This document shows positions 1 to 6,518 of a stretch of DNA of 10,887 nt, piece after piece. The stretch is from Dysgonamonadaceae bacterium (GTDB lineage Bacteria > Bacteroidota > Bacteroidia > Bacteroidales > Azobacteroidaceae). Under the pieces are notes generated by a model, which made no database searches, was not told the origin of the DNA, and worked only from the letters and a program-made list of their open reading frames with translations. Each line of letters begins with the position of its first letter. Position 1 is the stretch's first letter. Both the position numbers and the translations under genes were made by a program. The DNA is taken from contig JAITCT010000014.1 in the NCBI GenBank assembly GCA_031282925.1, positions 1 to 10,887 on the forward strand. The letters run 5' to 3'.

Positions 1-378
1 CTGCAACACGGCCAACCGGTCTGGCCCGCTGCTGAAAAAGCATCCGGAAACGACTTGCGGCACAGTTTACAAACAGGCAGCCGCCTATGTGCTTTTGCAC
101 AGTTTGGGGTTCGGTTTTCAGCCTGCGCGGGGGAAGTACCCCGAAAGGAACGAAACCAGACGTGAACAGGCAAAATCCGATATAAAAAAACTTTAGCCGA
201 ATGTGTTGAAAATCAGGATGTCGCAGTCGTGTTTCGGGACGAATTTTCGTTGAGCAGCACCGCAAGGCTTTCCGCCACATGGCCGCTCAAAGGCAGGCAA
301 CCTGTTATTGACTGCAAGCAGGTTAAAAAGGAACGTGTTACAGGGTTTTATCTTGTCGCAATTATCCCGACAGGTTGA
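1..378 (+). pseudogene. IS630-type transposase remnant, truncated, with -1 frame change
   Basis: Reading from base 2, the frame gives a helix-turn-helix type segment with ...LLHSLGFGFQPARGKYPER..., the pattern seen before the catalytic domain of IS630/Tc1-type transposases, and stops at TAG 194-196. The match continues in the -1 frame: AECVENQDVAVVFRDEFSLS, then STARLSATWPLKGRQPV. The FRDE segment is the usual place of the first catalytic Asp, and the W-P-K-G-x-Q-P motif is typical of the family. The frame change falls at seven A bases (184-190). The second and third catalytic acidic residues are missing because the reading frame ends at TGA 376-378, inside a palindrome. The 5' end lies outside the window. 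I infer a dead remnant; a -1 programmed frameshift in the parent element is possible. The family call is fairly secure. Confidence 0.8.
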
Positions 379-387
379 ACCTGTCGG
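367..387. repeat. Perfect palindrome, CCGACAGGTT-G-AACCTGTCGG
   Basis: Two 10-base arms surround a single G. Pairing continues outward (TAT/ATA) after one mismatch. It forms the point where the IS630 similarity ends. A shorter relative with the same ACAGGTT/AACCTGT core lies at 9789-9803, also preceded by TTATCCC. This suggests a dispersed repetitive extragenic palindrome rather than part of the insertion sequence. Confidence 0.75.
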
Positions 388-396
388 AATAGACGG

Positions 397-421
397 CGCA
401 AGGCACAGGGGTGCCTCTGCG
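397..421. repeat. Hairpin-forming inverted repeat
   Basis: CGCA-AGGCAC pairs with GTGCCT-(C)-TGCG around an AGGG loop, with one bulged C. It lies downstream of the minus-strand gene ending at 459 and of the transposase remnant. No T-run follows on either strand, so it does not qualify as a standard intrinsic terminator. A transcript-end or processing role is conceivable but not shown. Confidence 0.45.
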
Positions 422-458
422 TAATTCGTAATTTCCAATGCTGCAACGGTTGCGGCAA

Positions 459-1235
459 CTATTTTTTCGGCAATTCGCTAAGCCAGACGTTCAAACTGTC
501 TGCCAAAATGGGTGATGAAGGCCGTAAAGCCCAAGCCTGCAGTTGATTAAAACCAATATCCACACTGTAATCTATTTCCGGCAATCGGGAAGCGACTTTC
601 TCGGCGAGCGCCTTATCCGCTACCGTATAGCCAATCTCTTTGCCATAAACCATATAAATCAGGTCTTCCGAAGAATTATTCGAAACCTCCCGGATATAAA
701 CAGGCTCTGCAATTTCTTCCGACAGGTTTTTCAGCCCTAAAATAGCTGCCGAATTTTGAGGTACATAAATGGTTTTGTTTGCCAAATCAATTTGATTGTG
801 AATGAAAACCTGTGCAGAATCTTTTTCGTCCGGTTTCCGTTGAACAAGTACTTGCTTACTGATCGTTACCGGGACGGTGAACGAAAGGTATTTTTTGGTT
901 TCACTCGTGATGGGAATATTTCTCGCAATAATATCGTATGTATTATTTAGCAAACCTTTGATACACAAACTAAAATTACTTTCCGAAAATATTTGCACCG
1001 ACAGGCCGGAGCGCTTCCCGATATATTTGCAGAGTTCGTACTGGAAACCGGCGGCAGAATCGCCCGAAACAAAATAATCTACCGAATTAAATTCCACAAC
1101 TACATTCAAGGTTCTGTCTTTCATAATTTCCGGCAAATCCCTTATTTCCACATGCCTGGGGTATAGCAGGAATAGGGCCGGGAGCGTTAAGCCCAGCAGA
1201 GCAGCGAATATAAAAAGTAATTTTTTTGTGTTCAT
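459..1235 (-). CDS. Periplasmic solute-binding (SBP family 3-like) protein
   Basis: The 258-residue product starts with MNTKK and a hydrophobic stretch (about residues 5-25) that fits a signal peptide or membrane anchor; there is no lipobox cysteine. The rest reads as one bacterial extracellular solute-binding fold of the amino-acid-binding type, as in the N-terminal domain of MltF: GFQYELCKYIGKRSGL near residues 63-78, YDIIARNIPIT at 100-110, then a FTVPVTISKQVLV segment and a later IYVPQNSAA segment. No lytic transglycosylase domain follows, so it is not a full MltF. Ligand and partner are unknown; no permease or ATPase gene is adjacent. It is last in a minus-strand series. Its ATG shares bases with the TGA of the gene before it (ATGA), which suggests translational coupling. 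A foldback repeat lies directly upstream of the start. Confidence 0.75.
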   Translation of the reverse strand: MNTKKLLFIFAALLGLTLPALFLLYPRHVEIRDLPEIMKDRTLNVVVEFNSVDYFVSGDSAAGFQYELCKYIGKRSGLSVQIFSESNFSLCIKGLLNNTYDIIARNIPITSETKKYLSFTVPVTISKQVLVQRKPDEKDSAQVFIHNQIDLANKTIYVPQNSAAILGLKNLSEEIAEPVYIREVSNNSSEDLIYMVYGKEIGYTVADKALAEKVASRLPEIDYSVDIGFNQLQAWALRPSSPILADSLNVWLSELPKK

Positions 1236-1579
1236 GCAATTATACTGCGCACGGGATAGTTTTGTGCCCCGGTAGCATACGAGCGTATGCTATCGAAGCA
1301 CATGAGCGTATGCCGCCGAAGCACACGAGCGTATGCCGCCGAAGCACATAAGACAGTATGTGTACCCAGTGCACAAAACCACATCGTGCAAAGTATAAAT
1401 ATCCCTCCGGAAAGCAAAAAGTATTTTTCCTCTCCAAAAAAGATTCTTCCCAACTTATCTTTTATTGCTATTACAATTCCTTTGAATGGATTTTTTTCAA
1501 TATCAATAACCTCACCCTCTATCCATTCCGGTTCTCCCGTGAGTTTGGGAGAAACTTTCGCTCTGTCTCCTTTTTTCAT
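1232..1579 (-). CDS. Small conserved protein with repeat-derived C-terminal tail
   Basis: The first 55 or so residues of the 115-residue product (MKKGDRAKVSPKLTG..., then WIEGEVIDIEKNPFKG, IVIAIKDKLGRIFFGEEKYF) resemble a short hypothetical protein I associate with Bacteroidales, about 60 residues long and probably a small beta-rich fold. The function is unknown. From about residue 60 the frame runs into the foldback element (1241-1397) and encodes a Cys- and Arg-rich tail that looks like translated repeat DNA. The natural C-terminus was probably lost or displaced by the element. The stop TGA (1234-1232) overlaps the ATG of the next gene. It lies 47 bases after the HU-SPOR gene on the same strand, so one transcript is likely. 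No clear ribosome binding site is visible. Confidence 0.6.
   Translation of the reverse strand: MKKGDRAKVSPKLTGEPEWIEGEVIDIEKNPFKGIVIAIKDKLGRIFFGEEKYFLLSGGIFILCTMWFCALGTHTVLCASAAYARVLRRHTLMCFDSIRSYATGAQNYPVRSIIA
1241..1397. repeat. Foldback repeat element with imperfect inverted ends
   Basis: The left arm (1241-1267) and right arm (1371-1397) are inverted copies. The blocks TATACT, GCACG and GTTTTGTGC match exactly, separated by 2-base and 5-base spacers of equal length on both sides. Pairing seems to continue inward in degenerate form. The interior holds tandem 23-bp repeats. The element covers the 3' part of the gene at 1232-1579 and ends 5 bases before the start codon of the solute-binding gene. 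The right arm shares the 16 bases CCAGTGCACAAAACCA (1366-1381) with a second foldback at 10113-10128. I infer a MITE-like or REP-like extragenic element; no target duplication is clear. Confidence 0.6.
1271..1350. repeat. 23-bp tandem repeat, about 3.5 units
   Basis: Units begin at 1271, 1294, 1317 and 1340 (the last partial). Units 2 and 3 differ at one base. The common core is CGAAGCACAYGAGCG followed by TATGCCGC. The first unit carries a perfect inverted repeat GCATAC-GAGC-GTATGC (1275-1290) that is degenerate in the others. Because 23 is not a multiple of three, each unit is read in a different frame, so any peptide tail encoded here is not repetitive. Confidence 0.75.
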
Positions 1580-1626
1580 TTCAACAACATTTTAATTTCA
1601 TTTCAAAATACAGTATTTATTTTTAA

Positions 1627-2583
1627 TCATTCATGAAAAGGATCTGCTACCGTCCCGATACCATCCAAAATCCAAGCGTCTTTAAACAGCGGATTTTCCT
1701 GCTCTTTCCGGATTAAATTCAAAAAAGATACAGCTTCTTCTTTGTTCGTAAATGATTTGATGGAAATCCTGTATTTCCCGTCCGAATGAATGATTTTTAC
1801 TTCGTCCATGCCTTTTGACATTAAATAATTTAATATTTCTTCCGCTTCTTTTTCTTCGGTCAAACTGGTAACAATAATGAAATATTGCGGTTGTGTTTGA
1901 ACGGAATCGACAACGACAGGCGCAGCAGTAGAATCAATGTCGCCGGAAGAAATCGCAGAAACGGTCGGTACAGGCGAATCCGTGTCCTTCACGGTTTTCA
2001 TGTCAAAAAGAGAAATGAGGTCATTGAAAGACCTTAAAGGCGTTACGGTCATTAGAGCTGCAAGAACGGCTGCCAAAACAACCACTGCAATAATGACGCC
2101 AACAAGCGGCCGCTTGCAATTTTTTTTGCGTTGACCGGCAAAATCATCTTCCGATATTTCATTTAAAGAAGGAAAATTTAAATCAACAAGCCCGCAGCCG
2201 GAAGCATTGCAACTCAGGTTAAGCTCCGGAGTAAACACAATTTTCCGGTCTTCGGACAAGTGGATTTTCCCAATCCACGGGAATTGTATGGTTTTTCCCG
2301 TCCGCAAGTCATCAACCAAACTGTCGACATACTCATAGACTAAACGGAGCGCTTCCCCGCTGTCGATATTTTTTTCTTTTGCAATGGAATGAACCAGCAA
2401 TCCGTCGTCTTTTATCATTTCGGGATTAAATGACAGGGAATATTTAACGGGAGGCGATATCATACCGCGCCTGTCCGGTTTATCTTCTTTTCTTTTGGAA
2501 ACAATAAAAGCGCCGAAATCGGGTATGATAACATGCTTATGTTTTGTAAGCAAATAAGCTATGTGAAAATTAATAAAATCCAT
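1627..2583 (-). CDS. HU-CCDC81-type and SPOR domain membrane protein
   Basis: A 318-residue protein in three parts. Residues 1-125 match the Bacteroidota HU-like (CCDC81-type) module: HIAYLLTKHKHVIIPDFGAF, SPPVKYSLSFNPEMIKDDGL, then the TGKTIQFPWIGKIHLSED segment. Residues 160-180 form one membrane helix after a basic CKRP stretch. Residues 232-306 form a SPOR domain (QYFIIVTSLTEEKEAEEI..., GKYRISIKSFTNKEEA). SPOR domains bind denuded peptidoglycan glycan strands at division sites, so a role at the septum or in the envelope is likely, with the HU part in the cytoplasm and the SPOR part in the periplasm. The start at 2583 is the first ATG and fits the family N-terminus. It is divergent from the polysaccharide operon and first of three minus-strand genes. 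Confidence 0.85.
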   Translation of the reverse strand: MDFINFHIAYLLTKHKHVIIPDFGAFIVSKRKEDKPDRRGMISPPVKYSLSFNPEMIKDDGLLVHSIAKEKNIDSGEALRLVYEYVDSLVDDLRTGKTIQFPWIGKIHLSEDRKIVFTPELNLSCNASGCGLVDLNFPSLNEISEDDFAGQRKKNCKRPLVGVIIAVVVLAAVLAALMTVTPLRSFNDLISLFDMKTVKDTDSPVPTVSAISSGDIDSTAAPVVVDSVQTQPQYFIIVTSLTEEKEAEEILNYLMSKGMDEVKIIHSDGKYRISIKSFTNKEEAVSFLNLIRKEQENPLFKDAWILDGIGTVADPFHE

Positions 2584-2681
2584 GGCTGCAAAATTAAAGA
2601 TAATTTTCTATTTTCAATATATACTAATATGATTTTCCAAACGTTTTAAAAAACAAAAAATTTTTTAAGCATATAAACAGT
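2584..2681. promoter_or_regulatory. Divergent AT-rich intergenic region, presumed promoters both ways
   Basis: These 98 bases separate the HU-SPOR gene (minus) from the first polysaccharide gene (plus) and must hold the start signals for both unless transcription enters from outside. On the minus strand a TTTG (2641-2638) is followed by TATATTG (2621-2615). This is reminiscent of the Bacteroides -33 TTTG / -7 TAnnTTTG promoter, but the spacer is 16 bases rather than the usual 19-21. No good match is seen on the plus strand. The location is supported; the elements are not. Confidence 0.4.
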
Positions 2682-3524
2682 ATGATGAAATTAAAGTATT
2701 TATCTTTTATCTTTTTTATGGTTTTATTGTTTTCCTGTAAATCGGTGCCTGATGATTTGATCATGTTCAAGGACCTGACTCAAGGGAGAAACCTTACGGG
2801 AACGTTTGTTAATACGGAAAACAGTAAAGCCGTTATTCTTCCCGGCAATGTGTTGCGGATTGTTGTTTCTTCGGGAAACGTAATGGATGCAAAGACATAC
2901 GACCAGTTTAACCTTCTTCCCATAACGCCGTCAACTCCCGCCGTTTCCGCCTCGTCCGGCGCTTCCGGTGAAATGGAATTCCAAACTTATACGGTTGATG
3001 AAAAGGGTGAAATTGATTTTCCGAAATTCGGGAAAATAAAAGTGCAAGGGTTGACTCATTTTGATCTGGAAGCGCTTTTACTGGAAAAGTTGAAACCGCA
3101 CATGTCAGATCCGGTGGTTCGCGTTTCGATTACGCAGAATTACGTGAAAGTACTGGGGGAAGTTGAAGAGCCGGGACTTATCGAGATTGAAAACAGGCAT
3201 AATTATTCCGTAGTGGATGCCATTGCAGAGGCCGGCGGCATCACGGCGGTCGGCGACAGAAAGCGAGTCAAACTGATCAGGGAAGAAAACGGGCGCCTGG
3301 AATCCGTCATACTGGATTTGACTTCTTCCGACATTTTCACTTCTCCTTATTATTATTTGAAGCAAAACGACATTCTCGTTATAGATATGAACTCCACGCG
3401 GAGGAAAGATGCACAATACGGAACGTCCGACAATTACAAACTTGCCGTGATTTCCACTATTGTCGGAGCGCTTTCTTCTACCCTTACAATCATTTTCCTT
3501 TTGCTAGATAGAGTGTCTAAATAA
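2682..3524 (+). CDS. Wza-type outer-membrane polysaccharide export lipoprotein
   Basis: A 280-residue product with a lipoprotein signal: MMKLK, a hydrophobic stretch, and the lipobox LFSC with Cys19 as the lipidated residue. A polysaccharide export (Poly_export) domain follows, from about residue 50 to 145: ILPGNVLRIVVSS, YTVDEKGEIDFPKFGKIKVQG, then LEALLLEKLKPHMSDPVVRV. An SLBB-type domain follows it: VKVLGEVEEPGLIEI, VVDAIAEAGGITAVGDRKRV. A C-terminal membrane helix (about residues 255-276) fits the Wza helix that lines the outer-membrane pore. It would form the exit channel and work with the chain-length protein encoded 19 bases downstream. Two ATG codons lie in tandem (2682 and 2685); either may be used. 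It is the first gene of the operon. Confidence 0.9.
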   Translation: MMKLKYLSFIFFMVLLFSCKSVPDDLIMFKDLTQGRNLTGTFVNTENSKAVILPGNVLRIVVSSGNVMDAKTYDQFNLLPITPSTPAVSASSGASGEMEFQTYTVDEKGEIDFPKFGKIKVQGLTHFDLEALLLEKLKPHMSDPVVRVSITQNYVKVLGEVEEPGLIEIENRHNYSVVDAIAEAGGITAVGDRKRVKLIREENGRLESVILDLTSSDIFTSPYYYLKQNDILVIDMNSTRRKDAQYGTSDNYKLAVISTIVGALSSTLTIIFLLLDRVSK

Positions 3525-3543
3525 AAATTCCGGTTGATAAAAT

Positions 3544-5151
3544 ATGAGTCCGATGAATAAAGAAAATAATTCCGAAAAAGAACAGGTAACGGCATTTTTG
3601 CAGCTGTGCCTGAAACATTGGTATTACTTTGTAATCAGTGTGATAATCTGTGTCAGTGTGGCGTTTATATATATAAAGGTAAAAGAGCCGGTGTGGAAAA
3701 TTACCGCCAAAGTAAGCCTTACTGATGATGATTCTTTTGTGAAATCCGGCGCTCTCAGCCAGTCCCGGTCTTTGATGAGCATTTTCGGGGGCGGCGGCGG
3801 ATCACAGAATATAGAAGACGAGGCGAAAAAAATGGCGTCTCACGGTTACATAAAAAAAATGATAAAGAATTTGGATTTGAATACAGTTTATGTACAGTCG
3901 GAATACTGGGGCATCGGCAAAACGCAGTTGTACGACCGGTCGCCGGTGATTGTCGCTTCCGATCCGGCCTTGGCGGATACGCTCAGCGCTTTACTCGAAT
4001 TTATTATCGACGTAAAAAAAGATGACGCCGCCGCCGTTAAACTGAAAATGCACAAAAAAACCATCGGAAAATATAAAATCAGCGCTTTCCCTGCCGAACT
4101 TGAAACTCCTGTGGGAAGATTCACCTTATCCAAATCGGTTTATTACGACGAATATAAAAAGCCGTTTAAAATCAAGGTTTTGGTTACGAACTACGATTAT
4201 ATGGCTCAACTGTATATGAAAGAAGTAGAAATTGATTTTGAAAAGAAAAGTTCCGCCTTTATCAATTTGAGCGTTAACCACAAAAAACCGGCTTTTGCCA
4301 AACAAATTTTGAATGAAGTCATCCATGTTTATAACTCAAGATGGAGCGAAGACAAGAGTATCCTTTCCGAAAAAACAAACGCTTTTATTGATGAGCGGAT
4401 GAAAAACGCAGTGTCCGATTTAAGCGCCGTTGATGATAATATCCGTTCATTCAAAGACAAAAATAAATTGACGGATATTGAAGCCGACGTAACTTATTAT
4501 TTTGAAATAAATGCCGAGCTTCAGGCGCGGCTGACCGATGCGGAAACCCAGTTAAAGTTAATTGACATTATCTTTGATTTTGTCAACGACAGGAATAATA
4601 AATCTTCGCTCATTCCGTTCAGCACAACGACTTTAGACCCATCAATCGCCGAAGTGATCAATAAATACAACGAAGTGGTGCTGGCCAAATATGACCTGCA
4701 AAGCAATTCGCCGGGGATGACCACTATCATCCAGAGTATGGATAAACAGATTGAAGCGCAACGGGAAAACCTGCAGCAATCTTTAGCCAATATCAAAAGA
4801 GGAATGCAGATTGCTTTGTCGGAATTGAGAAACAAGGAAAAAGAAGTTGATTCGAAAATCAACAACATCCCATCCGTTGAACGGCAATACAGGGATTTGA
4901 AAAGGGAACAGGAAATCCAACAGACCATTTACCTTTTTTTGGTTGAAAAAAGAGAAGAAACGATGCTAAGAGCCGTATCGCTGCTGCCCAAATTGAAAGT
5001 GATTGACGAGCCTTATACGGTCAACACCCCTGTTTCGCCCGATCCCAAGAAAGTGGCGCTTGTAGTCCTGTTTTTCGGAGGACTGTTGCCCATGGGGGCG
5101 GTTTATTCCCTTCCCGTTATTAGAAATTATCTAAGGAGCAGACGAAAATAA
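3544..5151 (+). CDS. Wzz/Wzc-type chain-length co-polymerase lacking a kinase domain
   Basis: A 535-residue polysaccharide co-polymerase. Membrane helix 1 lies at about residues 27-45 and helix 2 at about 504-526, with a large periplasmic domain between them. The N-terminal Wzz region includes KITAKVSLTDDD and, after a run of five Gly, NIEDEAKKMASHGYIKKMI. Long helical, coiled-coil-prone segments follow (residues 270-480: KNAVSDLSAVDDNIRSFKD, then EKEVDSKINNIPSVERQYRD with the conserved P-x-x-E-x-x-x-x-x-L motif before the second helix). The Pro-rich stretch DEPYTVNTPVSPDPKK just before helix 2 is a Wzz hallmark. The protein ends at RSRRK after helix 2, so the cytoplasmic BY-kinase of full Wzc proteins is absent. 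An alternative start is ATG 3553. It would set chain length with the polymerase and dock to the Wza-like channel. Confidence 0.9.
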   Translation: MSPMNKENNSEKEQVTAFLQLCLKHWYYFVISVIICVSVAFIYIKVKEPVWKITAKVSLTDDDSFVKSGALSQSRSLMSIFGGGGGSQNIEDEAKKMASHGYIKKMIKNLDLNTVYVQSEYWGIGKTQLYDRSPVIVASDPALADTLSALLEFIIDVKKDDAAAVKLKMHKKTIGKYKISAFPAELETPVGRFTLSKSVYYDEYKKPFKIKVLVTNYDYMAQLYMKEVEIDFEKKSSAFINLSVNHKKPAFAKQILNEVIHVYNSRWSEDKSILSEKTNAFIDERMKNAVSDLSAVDDNIRSFKDKNKLTDIEADVTYYFEINAELQARLTDAETQLKLIDIIFDFVNDRNNKSSLIPFSTTTLDPSIAEVINKYNEVVLAKYDLQSNSPGMTTIIQSMDKQIEAQRENLQQSLANIKRGMQIALSELRNKEKEVDSKINNIPSVERQYRDLKREQEIQQTIYLFLVEKREETMLRAVSLLPKLKVIDEPYTVNTPVSPDPKKVALVVLFFGGLLPMGAVYSLPVIRNYLRSRRK

Positions 5152-5176
5152 CCGGCGGCGCCAGGGAGAAAAGGGA

Positions 5177-6514
5177 ATGATTTTTTTGTCTATCGTCATA
5201 ATAGCCATCGGGATGTATGTGTGGGGTTACAAAATTCCGGCGCTTATAGTCTTTTTTTTCTTCATAACTTCCGGTTTTAATTTGGTTCCGGAAGATATGA
5301 TGGAAAACCGTCTTTTTTCCAAAGGCATGGACTATGCCATTCTTACGATAACGGGCATGGTTATTATCGACAGTTTTTGTATAAAAAATTATTTGAAACC
5401 GGATAAGTTCCTTTGGTTGATTCTTATCTTTTATGCTTTTCTGGCATTATGCGTAATATATAATAAGTTTGCAGTAGGCATAGGTTGGACGGAAATTATC
5501 CGTACAGCCCGTTATAATGTATTGTGGATTACCGCATACCTCGTGTTTCGAAATTTATCCGGTGAACAACTGTTTTATTTACTGAAATGCTTATTTTGGG
5601 TTACCGTGGCCTGCGCATCATTGTATCTTCTTCAAATAATCCTGAATACGCACATTTTGAATGAAACGGGGAAAAGCAGCGCAAGAATATTCGGAATGAA
5701 GTTTCCACGGTTTTATAACCAACCGGATATGATGCAGATTTTTACGTTTATGGCCATTTATTTCAATCCGCACAAAGGGTCAACAAAAATCGCAACAACA
5801 GCCATATTGGTTGCGGCCTTATTGGGAGCATTTCACCGAAGTTTAGTAATTGCTTTTATCCTTGCTGTTTCGGTTGGATATGTCATCCGCCTGCCTCGCG
5901 TAAAAAGAGTTGTAATCTTGACTTCATTTGCCATAGTCGGTTCACTTGTTATTGTCTTTCTCGGATACAGGTTTGCAAGTTCACGAACAGTTCAAGATAT
6001 TGCCCTGGTTACTTCGGGCAATCTCTCTATCGCCAATGTGGGAGATATGGATATTGATATTGAAGATTTACAAACTTCCACATTTACGTTTCGTATAGCC
6101 CACCTTTTGGAAAGGAATCAGTATTTGCTTGAGCATCCGAAAGCCATGCTGTTTGGAGCGGGATTGATGACGGAAGATTCCAAAATAACCGGCTCAATGT
6201 TTGATTTTAATATCGGGCTGGATGATGAATTATCCGGGAAAACCGTTCAATTGGATACGGGGGATATTTCCTATTCCATCTTATTGTTGCGTTACGGTTA
6301 TTTAGGCACTCTGCTTGTCCTTTCGTTATATCTGTTTTTAATGGTTTATTTTTATAAAAACCGGGAAAACCGGGTTGGATTGTTCTCCTTTGTTTATTTC
6401 ATTGTAGTTATGGTCGGCACTTTTTTTTCTCAAATACTCGTATTGCCTGTTTCGTTTCTGGTGCCTCTGATCACGTACAGCATTGTACAAAAAAACAGAT
6501 TGGAACATAAATAA
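5177..6514 (+). CDS. Wzy-like O-antigen/capsule polymerase or ligase
   Basis: A 445-residue, strongly hydrophobic protein with roughly 10-12 membrane segments. As in the Wzy_C / O-antigen ligase family, a long soluble loop (about residues 265-372) lies late in the protein. It contains FRIAHLLERNQYLLEHPKAMLFGAGLMTE (split here: R306 and the FGAG motif at 326-329), the typical place where a conserved Arg and a short Gly motif occur. An earlier LGAFHRSLVIAFI replaces the usual GSRTALL-type motif at the end of a helix. A purine-rich GGGAGAAAAGGGA precedes the ATG, one of the better ribosome binding sites here. It would polymerise repeat units in the periplasm; a ligase role cannot be excluded by sequence alone. 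The next gene starts 4 bases after its stop. Confidence 0.85.
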   Translation: MIFLSIVIIAIGMYVWGYKIPALIVFFFFITSGFNLVPEDMMENRLFSKGMDYAILTITGMVIIDSFCIKNYLKPDKFLWLILIFYAFLALCVIYNKFAVGIGWTEIIRTARYNVLWITAYLVFRNLSGEQLFYLLKCLFWVTVACASLYLLQIILNTHILNETGKSSARIFGMKFPRFYNQPDMMQIFTFMAIYFNPHKGSTKIATTAILVAALLGAFHRSLVIAFILAVSVGYVIRLPRVKRVVILTSFAIVGSLVIVFLGYRFASSRTVQDIALVTSGNLSIANVGDMDIDIEDLQTSTFTFRIAHLLERNQYLLEHPKAMLFGAGLMTEDSKITGSMFDFNIGLDDELSGKTVQLDTGDISYSILLLRYGYLGTLLVLSLYLFLMVYFYKNRENRVGLFSFVYFIVVMVGTFFSQILVLPVSFLVPLITYSIVQKNRLEHK

Positions 6515-6518
6515 CAAG

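Noticed and set aside
193..438. Minus-strand 81-residue open frame
   Set aside because: It is antisense to the transposase remnant and continues through the palindrome; no family resemblance.
4521..4928. Minus-strand 135-residue open frame
   Set aside because: It is antisense to the well-supported chain-length gene.
6483..6518. Upstream TTG start for the flippase, adding 12 residues
   Set aside because: It overlaps the polymerase gene and its added residues do not fit the family; ATG 6519 lies 4 bases after the previous stop and starts a typical flippase N-terminus.
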